Below are positions 11,601 to 17,341 of a DNA stretch of 58,102 nucleotides, piece by piece. This DNA is from Sphingobium sp. C100 (GTDB lineage: Bacteria; Pseudomonadota; Alphaproteobacteria; Sphingomonadales; Sphingomonadaceae): assembly GCF_000508185.1 (NCBI RefSeq), contig NZ_AYOY01000136.1:1-58102 (forward strand), given 5' to 3'. The first letter of the stretch is position 1, and each line of letters starts with the position of its first letter. The notes under the pieces are model-generated. The model was given only the letters and a program-made list of their open reading frames with translations, made no database searches and was not told the DNA's origin. The translations under genes were made by a program, and so were the position numbers.

Positions 11601-13277
11601 GTCATACCAGCCAGACAGATTTGCGACGCCAGTGCCGTCGGTCAACTTCTCGCCCAGCCGCGCGTCGAAATAGACAGTCTCGCCCCTTAGCGCGCTATCG
11701 CGCAGGACTGGATTGTCTGCGAGTTCGTTGGCCGTTAGATTGGCTTTGATCTCATTCTGCGCCATGTCGATCTCGACGCCGTTAAGACCGGAGACGTCCA
11801 GCGCCGCGCCCTTGCCGACGTAGAGGCGGCCCGGTTCGGCGTCACTTCCTTCACCATTGAAAGTCCCAGTGGATGACAGGAGATACACCCGAGCGCCCGG
11901 AGCGTAGAGCGTCGAATTATCCTCAAACATAATGTTGTGGGCGTGGACTTCGATCTGGGATGGCCTGAAAGAATTGCCGGCCTGTGCCTTGCCGCTGTCA
12001 TCAGGGAGAATCGAAACAAAGCTCTCCGATCCGAACACCACATCGCCCCGATAGAACGGGCTTCCAACGATCACCCGGGGGTCGCTGACTTTGCCATAGG
12101 AAGCGTTGAGGATGATCGACCCGTTTGCGTCGATCGCCGTTGTGGCGGCGAGAACCCCATTCTGAAAGATGGACTTGCCTGTAAGGGTGATGTTGCCACG
12201 CTTCGTTTCAATCAAACCGCTGTTTTGAACCTGACCGCCATTCTCGGTGATCACGGCAAGTCCACGGATCGCTTCGGTGGGATCGCCCTCGCTCAGAGCC
12301 GCCCGCTTAAGACCGTCTTCAAGGTAAACTTCGCGCCCTGCGGCTAACACAACCTGTCCGTTTGACGCGATAATCGAGCCATGGTTGGTGACAGCATGAC
12401 CGATTAGCACCGCCTGGCCGAGTGGGGCGACGTTGATCCGCGCGCCAGCCTCGACAGTCACGCCGTCGCCGCGCTCGAAAACGTCGATTGGACCGGCATC
12501 GATGGCTCCATCGCTAAAGGTCGCAGGCGGATATTGCGTTCCGGGCACGAGGCCATCCAGGAAGCGCTGATTCCGTGCTTCCAATGTTGCGGCATTGATG
12601 TCCAGGCTGGATGCGATCAGCGAGCGCACGTTCACCTGACTGGCGCCACCGAAAATCACGCCATTGGGATTGATGATATAAACCGAGCCATCGGCCTTGA
12701 TAGAGCCGAGGATTTGAGTGGGATTCGCGCCGGGATCACTGACGCGGTTGAGGGCGATCCAGTTCTTGTTACCTTGCTGGTTGAACGTGAGATCGGTTTC
12801 ACGACCGACGTTGAACGTCTCCCAGGTTAGGATGGCCTTTTCCTGGATCTGGTCGACGGCGACGTTCGTGCGACCGTTCGTGCCTTGGGACTGCGTCGGT
12901 CCCTTGGCGCCGACCCAGAGGCTGGGGTCGATGGTGATGTCGGCGGAAGGCTGAAGACCGCCCTTGCCAAGGCCGTTTGGAATGCTCGTCTGGGCCAGAC
13001 GCGCCGCTTCACGCGCTGCATTCTGCGCGGCATCCATCTGCGCGCGGGCGCGGCTGGCGGCCTCGAACGACGCGCGGGTGCGCTGCGCCGCGGCTTCGGC
13101 CTGCGCGTTGCGGCTGGCGGCGTTCTGCGATGCTTGCGCGGCCGCCACCGCTGGATCGACCGGGCGGCGCTCGCCCAGATTCTGCGCATGGGCGTTGCCG
13201 GCACCAATAACCGTCAGGGCAGCCAGCGATGCACCGATGAGAAGACGATTGCGACGATTACGATTGGTGGCGGTCAT
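5688..13277 (-). CDS. Giant two-partner-secretion exoprotein TpsA, N-terminal part (truncated by frameshift)
   Basis: The N-terminal 2529 residues of a secreted filamentous-haemagglutinin-like adhesin. Residues 1-32 form a signal peptide ending AHA-Q. Residues about 40-97 form an Ala/Arg/Gln-rich helical stretch. Residues about 115-260 match the TPS secretion domain (haemagglutination activity domain), with the NPNG motif at 203-206. Hundreds of residues of beta-helix repeats follow, containing recurrent 'LDVSG' elements. It would be exported through the TpsB encoded at 19081-20715. The frame ends after RRPSAAGT because of the 20-bp tandem duplication. One copy fewer gives about 4054 residues ending at 1093. 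The product as read lacks the C-terminal third. Confidence 0.9.
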   Translation of the reverse strand: MTATNRNRRNRLLIGASLAALTVIGAGNAHAQNLGERRPVDPAVAAAQASQNAASRNAQAEAAAQRTRASFEAASRARAQMDAAQNAAREAARLAQTSIPNGLGKGGLQPSADITIDPSLWVGAKGPTQSQGTNGRTNVAVDQIQEKAILTWETFNVGRETDLTFNQQGNKNWIALNRVSDPGANPTQILGSIKADGSVYIINPNGVIFGGASQVNVRSLIASSLDINAATLEARNQRFLDGLVPGTQYPPATFSDGAIDAGPIDVFERGDGVTVEAGARINVAPLGQAVLIGHAVTNHGSIIASNGQVVLAAGREVYLEDGLKRAALSEGDPTEAIRGLAVITENGGQVQNSGLIETKRGNITLTGKSIFQNGVLAATTAIDANGSIILNASYGKVSDPRVIVGSPFYRGDVVFGSESFVSILPDDSGKAQAGNSFRPSQIEVHAHNIMFEDNSTLYAPGARVYLLSSTGTFNGEGSDAEPGRLYVGKGAALDVSGLNGVEIDMAQNEIKANLTANELADNPVLRDSALRGETVYFDARLGEKLTDGTGVANLSGWYDLIERPVEQFMTTGGSITMKGAEIIAREGSTIDLSGGSVLYNSGYVKSTNLVDAYGRIVPIEQAMAGVAYAGVEGDFIVSHARWGVTERFTTAFSRIRSGAWYDGYVEGRSAGTLNVQTITNPDDRFYRGQAPDHARIFDGEVRAGVITGAYQVDKPAGASITDVGQIWRERPALGTLNWSGNFLLEPTGGNITIAGTGPRITSDFSSDTELFDYSANAASLVDGIVAHDHVLPTNWFDGETFGSVSLYSGDAVQASYAKDAEGNLVRREDVPPTGGVLTIGEGVTVDLGAHGTFRFTGRQANLDGSILAPGGSVSLVAAWTPKLTGSTNATLDETPLTLRPSVHLGSTGVIDVAGRWSNNWLEALSGVTLTAPVINGGSVSIVGYKIALDEGSLIDVSGGAHLATDGKTLTLGDGGSILLDISEPTLSGATSSIARGELALNGGLIGTAPGKGGTLIIDTPWDLVIGEDWGDLAAIAGGVLEAGTAAPKDVVLTGDLVVPAGQPLPVDALYTSGTIPPDVAVASDSSLNFFDFGNPIIVAADWTVPAGFPAIYDTGWNYFGPGSMVPAGTQIGQISGSIRAGTKIPASAFPDGIATADSQIKLTVTKGTVLENDFSIPSGTTLAKGTVLQQDASVDNDLKLVTADYFRGGGGAAVADQWGDFAAIADGVLEAGTPAPTRIRTTDSFTVAPGQPLPLDSTYASDTLPAGVKVPGSTYISFSSCGADCGNDPVTVGADWPLPNRQFTAIATDGSVYRRGAVVPAGTVLNFISGTLDSGAELPADVFPNGLRLANPVMLTAVAGSRIDVAITFGAGLFFDAGTILDSDISVAFPQRLAGSTFSQEGFANFSLSGSRGITIQPGTVIEPAADTLALAGTVRDLASGTDLRTVAQSPNTGVTLVNSADLPESLRQTTDLTLSTFILDYGDRRSSGFGINPPTLTDHPGSFVMGEGAEIRLTPGSRVVLDSLANLSIDGTISTPGGSISLAVARESAQIRLGSAARLLAPGYVETLLTDGYEQRFVHAGGTINIGLPLQGGNNVANSVQIDPYAVLDVSGVHGFADVAPGDAGRSLNMRAQSPFTSVEVDGDAGSIAIAAASGLIAGDLRLAPGGTRGRGGNLTVTNSTNRGAAGILVRQSYDAEAEPASHLTLIADSVANSGLDSLGLELAHDTNPHGILFDGDVSLVARRSITLSTDHIQRIASPEGESATVELSAAYVQFNGTTNPFYDAAVPAYADNLSGTLTVNAGLIDLAGWINFDCTTSNCLGPAYGGFGLLDLRSAGDIRLIAGLNSADTSGLTRSGGFSTGGAIRFDAAQVYVSTGLVGTNPGSVFERDDLDPGFLVRSGQSITIASNGNAATVPLTFGERLTLRAPVIEQAGVLRSPGGQLRLEAVDTMDAEGNPVAGRLVLAPGSLTSTALDGITVPFGVVDPLQDGLFRGYSRADSAPTQSIELNGAAVDMQEGSVLDVSGGGDLVGWAFTSGTGGTRNLLSGTSGDGYFAVAPSFGDAPAPNRPVYEGIAGQTSPFADSRLNVGDTVWLEDVPGLSAGYYTLLPAGYAVLDGALLVRPATNSGQFASPVAAVKRDDGTRIISGYRAVANTGIRDPFWTSFEVMDSATWRQYSAVTTYSFNETKAAQTAAAGIATRTLKDAGTLTIKARDSLDLAGTGLFDAAKGFAGNLEIVAPRIVLANPDSTIPEGYLRVDARQIEALGAGSVLLGGTRPRTTGVPNGLQSSTPIRSGLALTTVATDVQVADGTVFSGGELFLLASDSISIGEGARLTATGMADSFDPSNLLLSGDGALLRLSAGERVGLTRSSGGGSTGTLAIGPGSVLTTEGSLSLDASAGFLLAENAALDVAQLDLATDRINLGATPEGEAGTTLGQATLERLAASADLLLRGYQSIAVFGDVALGERGADGAANLQAITLDTALLRDESADGEGLTLTAGTLTLRNTGGSATTPAAVPQRRPSAAGT
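5714..5757. repeat. Perfect 20-bp tandem duplication that breaks the tpsA reading frame
   Basis: The unit GTTGTGGCACTGCCGCCGGT is present twice in direct succession (5714-5733 and 5734-5753), and the first four bases recur at 5754-5757. Twenty is not a multiple of three, so the extra copy shifts the frame. Deleting one unit gives an uninterrupted minus-strand frame from 13277 to 1093 (12165 bases, 4055 codons with stop). The protein then reads RNTGGSATTPAVGGGHLTL across the join. It could be a genuine slipped-strand mutation, a phase-variable site, or an assembly error. Confidence 0.95.
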
Positions 13278-13356
13278 CGGGGATACTCCGGGTGATTATG
13301 GGCCGCGCCGTGGGCGGCACGCTGATGGGGGCAAGCGACAGGATCGGGACGGCGCA

Positions 13357-13803
13357 TCATGGCCGACGACCCATCGGGTTGGTGACGACAGGCGGCGACA
13401 CGGCGGGCGGCCGGATCGACACCCCAAAATTTTCTCTCAAACGCAGGCGCGTGCCGGCGCGGCTGGCGACGCCGACTTGCACATCGGGCGAACCCGCCTG
13501 CGCAACCGACAGATCTCTGGCGGCGTCCGCGTCGCGGCGCGCTATGCGCGCTGCTTCCTCAAGACGTTGGGTCGCACAATCGAGATGTCCGGCACGATGG
13601 CCCGCAATATCGACCTGCACACAAGGAGCAGGCGAGCGTACTCCGACTTTGGTCGCTGGCGCCGAATCACCGGCGACGGCTGAAGAGGAAACCGAGGGCT
13701 CTTCCTCCTGCGCGTGTGCAAGGCTGGCAACTGACGATGAAACGGCCAGTGCGGTCAAACCAGCCAGGAAAAGGAGGCGAGTGCGCGCAGGAAGTGAGCG
13801 CAT
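13357..13803 (-). CDS. Small exported protein upstream of tpsA
   Basis: A 148-residue protein, starting at ATG 13803 (MRSLPAR) or 6 bases earlier (MPMRSL). The open frame extends to 14226, but the upstream part is low-quality coding and overlaps the porin gene on the same strand, so the internal start is preferred because it opens a clear signal peptide (MRSLPARTRL, hydrophobic core, SLAHA-Q at residue 31). The mature protein has a disordered Ser/Ala linker, two cysteines (61 and 76, in PCVQVDIAGHR and GHLDCATQRLEE), a helical Arg/Ala segment and a basic, proline-rich tail. It lies between porin and tpsA in one orientation. I do not recognise the family. The two cysteines could form a disulphide in the periplasm. 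Confidence 0.75.
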   Translation of the reverse strand: MRSLPARTRLLFLAGLTALAVSSSVASLAHAQEEEPSVSSSAVAGDSAPATKVGVRSPAPCVQVDIAGHRAGHLDCATQRLEEAARIARRDADAARDLSVAQAGSPDVQVGVASRAGTRLRLRENFGVSIRPPAVSPPVVTNPMGRRP

Positions 13804-14050
13804 CGGCATCAGGCGTGTGGGCGCGCAGGCCAGTTGAAACTCGGGTCGCCGCGCAAGGGGGGAACGCGGCGACCGGCTCACGGCGTGAACGCGCGGGAAC
13901 GCTTTGTGCAGTACCTCGACGACGATGCTCCGCGTGACCCGACTCCGCCCTGGGGGAGCGAAGGACGGAGCCGGGTCGAGCGACCGCTGCGCGCGTGCGA
14001 TCGAACGCAGTCGGGCCGACAGGATGATGAGCGTCGCCGTCGACATTGCG

Positions 14051-15784
14051 TCAGAACTTTGTGCTGAGGTCGACGAACAGGCGATCGACCGACAGCGGCG
14101 GCCCGGAGACCTCGTCCGACGACATCCAGCGCAGGCCAAGGAAGGCGTTCTTCGCGATGCCGTAATTGGCGCCGGCCAGCCAGCCTTTGACGTTGGTGCC
14201 GCCCAGGCCGAAGTCGGAATCTGCAAAGCCGTCGATCACTGCGTCCGAACCGAGACGGCGATAGCCAAGGTGGAAGCTCCAGTCGCCGCGCTCGGCCGAC
14301 CAGTCACCCTGGCCGTAACCCATGGCAAGGCTGCCGACCGTCAAGCGTGCCTGCCAGCCGGTATCGCCACCTTGATAGTCGCCGCCGGTGGTGATCGTGC
14401 CGATCGTGGTGCGGGGCGAGAAGTTGTTGATCGCGAGCGGTGCGATCGCCTTGCGGTCGAAGCCGATATTCTTGACGAAGTCGCCTTCGAGGCGAATGCC
14501 GACTCGATCGGAGATGTCATATTCGAGCTGGCCACGCGCGGTGATCATCTCGAACTTCGAGGCGAGCCCAAAATACTGAACCTCCGGGCTCGTACCCTGC
14601 GGGACGGCGGGGTTGGCGGTGATGTTCCTGAGCACGGTCATGGTGTTGCCGAACTGTTGGAACGAGGGGCGCGTCGCATCCGTGTCGAACACATCCTGGT
14701 CCCAGCGTCCTGGTGAGGAGAACTGACCCTGGACCCCGTCATAATAGAAATATCCGCCCGCCAGCTTGGCGCGGATATTCTGGGCCGGGCGGAACTCGAG
14801 GCCCGCCTGCGCCGCGAACAGATATTTGTCGGTGGACTTGAACGGGCCGGCATCGCGCGAGCCGAAATTGAGATCGGTGTTGAATACCGGGAAGGCGCCG
14901 GCCGTGCCGAACAGGCTGAGTTGGTCGGAGACGCGGCCCGAACCCGAGATCGCCACACCGTCGAAGTTCATGTCGTTGTCGAAGATGAGGTCCGAGGTGA
15001 AGAACGGGTTGGCGAACCGGCCGAGATCGACATTGACCCCGGCGACCGGCTTCAGGCGGATCGATGCCCGATCGAGCCAGAAATGATATTTGCCGGTGCC
15101 CTCGGCGCCCAGCGTCTGGTTGGCCGAGATCGGGCCATTGTCGGCGCCGGTGGCGAGCCGGACATCGGCTGTGATCCAGTCGGCGATCTGGGCGCGGATG
15201 CCGAGGCGGGCGCGCAGGCGGAAGCGCTTACGATCCTCATTGGCATTGATATAGGGCGGGTTGACGTATCCCGGCGCGCCGTCGTTGACCTGGAAGCCTT
15301 CGCCGGCATTGATCGCGCCCCAGTTGGGGAAGTCGGGATAGTTCTCGTCATTGAAGAAGCGACCTTCGCCGCGCACGCGCACGTCGCCATAGAGGCTGAT
15401 GCGGCGGGTCCACTCGGGAGTCTCGCCGGGCTTGGCCCAGCCTTCGGCCTGCGCCTGACCAGCCAGTTCGGTGCGGACCTGCTGGACGATCTGCTCGCGC
15501 ACGACTTCGGGGACGTAGGGAATGGTCTGGGTGCCGTCGGCCGCCACCCCGCCAGCGGGGACGGGCGGCAGCGCCTGGGCCTGTTGTGGAGGCGCGGTAC
15601 GGGCCTCCGCGATCATCGCATCGGCTTCCGCGCGGCTGACAAGGCCCTTGGAAACCATGATCTCAAGCAGCTTGTTTGGATCGACCGCCTGAGCGGCTGC
15701 GGGTGATGCAGCAAACACGGCTCCTGCGGCGCAGGCCAGCAGGGCGGTCTTTAACCGCTGCTTATGAGTGATGTAACTGGTCAT
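14051..15784 (-). CDS. Putative outer-membrane porin
   Basis: A 577-residue protein. The start at 15784 (MTSYITHK) is preferred over an upstream in-frame ATG at 15829 because AAGGGG stands just before it and a signal peptide (ending AAAQA) follows. Residues about 35-60 form a short helical region (LLEIMVSKGLVSRAEADAMI), as in SLH-like or coiled-coil porin N-termini. The rest alternates like a beta-barrel and ends in Phe (LSTKF), the usual outer-membrane targeting residue. It resembles the 'putative porin' family (PF16930-like). It sits between the TonB-like gene and the exoprotein in the same operon, so it may supply the outer-membrane partner of the ExbBD/TonB set. Substrate unknown. Confidence 0.85.
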   Translation of the reverse strand: MTSYITHKQRLKTALLACAAGAVFAASPAAAQAVDPNKLLEIMVSKGLVSRAEADAMIAEARTAPPQQAQALPPVPAGGVAADGTQTIPYVPEVVREQIVQQVRTELAGQAQAEGWAKPGETPEWTRRISLYGDVRVRGEGRFFNDENYPDFPNWGAINAGEGFQVNDGAPGYVNPPYINANEDRKRFRLRARLGIRAQIADWITADVRLATGADNGPISANQTLGAEGTGKYHFWLDRASIRLKPVAGVNVDLGRFANPFFTSDLIFDNDMNFDGVAISGSGRVSDQLSLFGTAGAFPVFNTDLNFGSRDAGPFKSTDKYLFAAQAGLEFRPAQNIRAKLAGGYFYYDGVQGQFSSPGRWDQDVFDTDATRPSFQQFGNTMTVLRNITANPAVPQGTSPEVQYFGLASKFEMITARGQLEYDISDRVGIRLEGDFVKNIGFDRKAIAPLAINNFSPRTTIGTITTGGDYQGGDTGWQARLTVGSLAMGYGQGDWSAERGDWSFHLGYRRLGSDAVIDGFADSDFGLGGTNVKGWLAGANYGIAKNAFLGLRWMSSDEVSGPPLSVDRLFVDLSTKF

Positions 15785-15831
15785 GATTATCCCCTTCGAG
15801 AGATTGGCTGTCGGGTTCTGAGCGGACATCG

Positions 15832-16536
15832 TCAGGCTCCCGAGCGGGCATTGATTTCGAGCCGCATCACCGGAAGCCCGGCGGGCGGTCGTTGAGAAAG
15901 CTGGTGGCCGATCAGCAGGCGCTGGATTGCATCATCCCGGCGTGCATCACCGCTGCTGCGTTGGACACGGGCCTGGGTGATGCGCCCCTCGCCATCGACA
16001 GCGACAACAAGCTGAACCGAGTAGGCTCCCCGATTAAGATCCCGACCGCCGCGCTGGACAGCGGAACTGATCTCCCTGCGGGCCAGTTCACCATAAGCAG
16101 CGAACCCGTCGCCGCTTCCACCAGGACGTCCACCGATCCGCGTCCCGGAGCCATCACCGCGAGCGAGGCCATAATTGCTCGGCCCCGCGCCTTCGCGGGC
16201 GGTGAGCGCGCTGTCACCGGGCGTGGGATCGTTGTTCGCCTGTGGCGGTGGCGGGGTGTCCTGCGGCTGCTCGATCGGCGGCGCGATGGTCGGCTCGGGC
16301 GGCTGTTCGACTTGCTCCGGCTTGGGAGGTGGCGGCGGAGGCGGCGGCGGCGGCAGGATCACCTGCGTCGTCTTCATCTCGTTCGGCCGGTCGGTGACCG
16401 ACTGCCAGCTGAGCATGTTGTAGACGACCGCGATCACCAAGCCGGCGCCGACGACGGTCAGGACACGGCCGAAGGTGACGGGCGATTTCCTGCGGCGTGG
16501 TCCCTCTGGCACCATGAAGGATGCGGCCGCCATCAC
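15832..16536 (-). CDS. TonB-like energy transducer
   Basis: A 234-residue protein with TonB layout. It has a cytoplasmic N-terminus (MMAAASFMVPEGPRRRK), one transmembrane helix at about residues 24-45, a poly-proline segment after residue 60 (ILPPPPPPPPPP then KPEQVEQPPEP), a Gly/Arg-rich linker and a C-terminal TonB-type domain from about residue 145 (YGELARREI ... VQLVVAVDGEGRITQARVQRSSG). It would span the periplasm and pass proton-motive-force energy from ExbB/ExbD to an outer-membrane partner. Its start codon overlaps the stop of the 40-residue upstream gene (TGATG), indicating translational coupling. A second TonB is encoded at 22191. Confidence 0.85.
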   Translation of the reverse strand: MMAAASFMVPEGPRRRKSPVTFGRVLTVVGAGLVIAVVYNMLSWQSVTDRPNEMKTTQVILPPPPPPPPPPKPEQVEQPPEPTIAPPIEQPQDTPPPPQANNDPTPGDSALTAREGAGPSNYGLARGDGSGTRIGGRPGGSGDGFAAYGELARREISSAVQRGGRDLNRGAYSVQLVVAVDGEGRITQARVQRSSGDARRDDAIQRLLIGHQLSQRPPAGLPVMRLEINARSGA

Positions 16537-16655
16537 AGCGCCCCCATCGACGCACAGCGCTCATGGACGATGCCGGCGAGGAAATGGCGGGCGCCGGTCC
16601 AGTCGGCGTTCCAGCCGGAGAGATCGAGGCCGTAGCGAGCGGCCTCGATCATCAT
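16533..16655 (-). CDS. 40-residue conserved-looking small protein
   Basis: A 40-codon frame (MMIEAARYGLDL ... ERCASMGAL) linked at both ends to its neighbours. Its ATG overlaps the stop of the 74-residue gene by ATGA, and its stop overlaps the TonB start (TGATG). The peptide contains DLSGWNADWTGARHFLAGIV, which looks like real protein sequence with Trp, His and amphipathic content. I do not know its function. The same frame is open upstream to 16901, but that part is Pro/Ala/Arg-rich and overlaps the better-supported 74-residue membrane gene. Placement between ExbD and TonB suggests an accessory of the motor complex. Confidence 0.55.
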   Translation of the reverse strand: MMIEAARYGLDLSGWNADWTGARHFLAGIVHERCASMGAL

Positions 16656-16876
16656 GACGAGTCCGCCATCTCGACCGAGCCGTGCGCTGCGACGGGGAGC
16701 GCTCGCGCCGACCCGAGCAGAACCGCGATCGCCGCGATCAGCAGCAGGAGAAGCGCCAGCAGGAGCCAGCCCCGACCGCTGCGCCGCCACCAGGGCTTGC
16801 GGAAGCTGTGTCGTGACGGGCGCAGGGCCGACCGTTGATCGGTAAGCCGGCTTCGCCAACGGAACCAGGAGAACAT
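16652..16876 (-). CDS. Small single-pass membrane protein
   Basis: A 74-residue protein with a basic, Arg/Ser/Trp-rich N-terminal half (MFSWFRWRSRLTD ... KPWWRRSGRG) and one strong transmembrane helix at about residues 37-56 (WLLLALLLLLIAAIAVLLG). The topology is probably N-in. Two in-frame stop codons (TGA TGA) directly precede the codon before the ATG, so the start at 16876 is fixed. A GGGAGG lies about 12 bases upstream. It follows exbD by 21 bases and overlaps the next small gene by ATGA. No family recognised. Presumably an accessory subunit of the ExbB/ExbD/TonB-like complex. Confidence 0.65.
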   Translation of the reverse strand: MFSWFRWRSRLTDQRSALRPSRHSFRKPWWRRSGRGWLLLALLLLLIAAIAVLLGSARALPVAAHGSVEMADSS

Positions 16877-16897
16877 CGATCATCACTCCCTCCCGGT

Positions 16898-17317
16898 TCA
16901 CTGGCCGCCGCCCGGCGGGCGTGTGGATGCCATGCCGAGCGAGGGGACGCCGACCTTGGAGCAGAGGTCGAGCACCTGCATGACCTTGTCGTACTGGACC
17001 GCCCGGTCGCCGCGCAGGATGACCGCGAGGTCCGGCGTCGTGGCGATCGACGAGCGCAACTGGCTCTCCAGTTCCGCCATCGACACCGGGATGGCGTCGA
17101 TCGACACCGTGCCGTCATTGCTGACCGCGATGACCCGGCTCTTCTGCGCTTCCAGCGTCTTGGCCGAGGAGGCGCTGGGGAGATCGACCTTGATCCCCTG
17201 CACAGCTGCCGTCGTCATCAGGATGAAGATGATGAGCAGCACCAGCACCACGTCGACGAACGGGGTGATGTTGATCTCGTTATAGGGCTTCTTGCCGCCC
17301 CCGACCTGCATACCCAT
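16898..17317 (-). CDS. exbD: ExbD/TolR-family biopolymer transport protein
   Basis: A 139-residue protein of standard ExbD length. After a short cytoplasmic segment (MGMQVGGGKKPYNEIN) comes the single transmembrane helix with the conserved TPFVDVVLVLLIIF motif. Asp22 is the proton-carrying residue of the family. The periplasmic domain carries the usual alternating strand pattern (GTVSIDAIPVSMAELESQL) and 'VILRGDRAVQYDKVMQVLDLC'. It pairs with the ExbB domain of the gene 24 bases upstream to form the inner-membrane proton channel that powers TonB-type proteins. Confidence 0.93.
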   Translation of the reverse strand: MGMQVGGGKKPYNEINITPFVDVVLVLLIIFILMTTAAVQGIKVDLPSASSAKTLEAQKSRVIAVSNDGTVSIDAIPVSMAELESQLRSSIATTPDLAVILRGDRAVQYDKVMQVLDLCSKVGVPSLGMASTRPPGGGQ

Positions 17318-17341
17318 GGCCTGATCTCCTTACTTGAGGTT

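Noticed and set aside
13804..14226. N-terminal extension of the small exported protein
   Set aside because: Overlaps the porin end on the same strand, has shadow-like composition, and would bury a clear signal peptide.
16533..16901. One 122-codon gene in place of two small ones
   Set aside because: Its first two thirds are Pro/Ala/Arg-rich and overlap the 74-residue frame with a genuine membrane helix. The coupled two-gene reading fits better.
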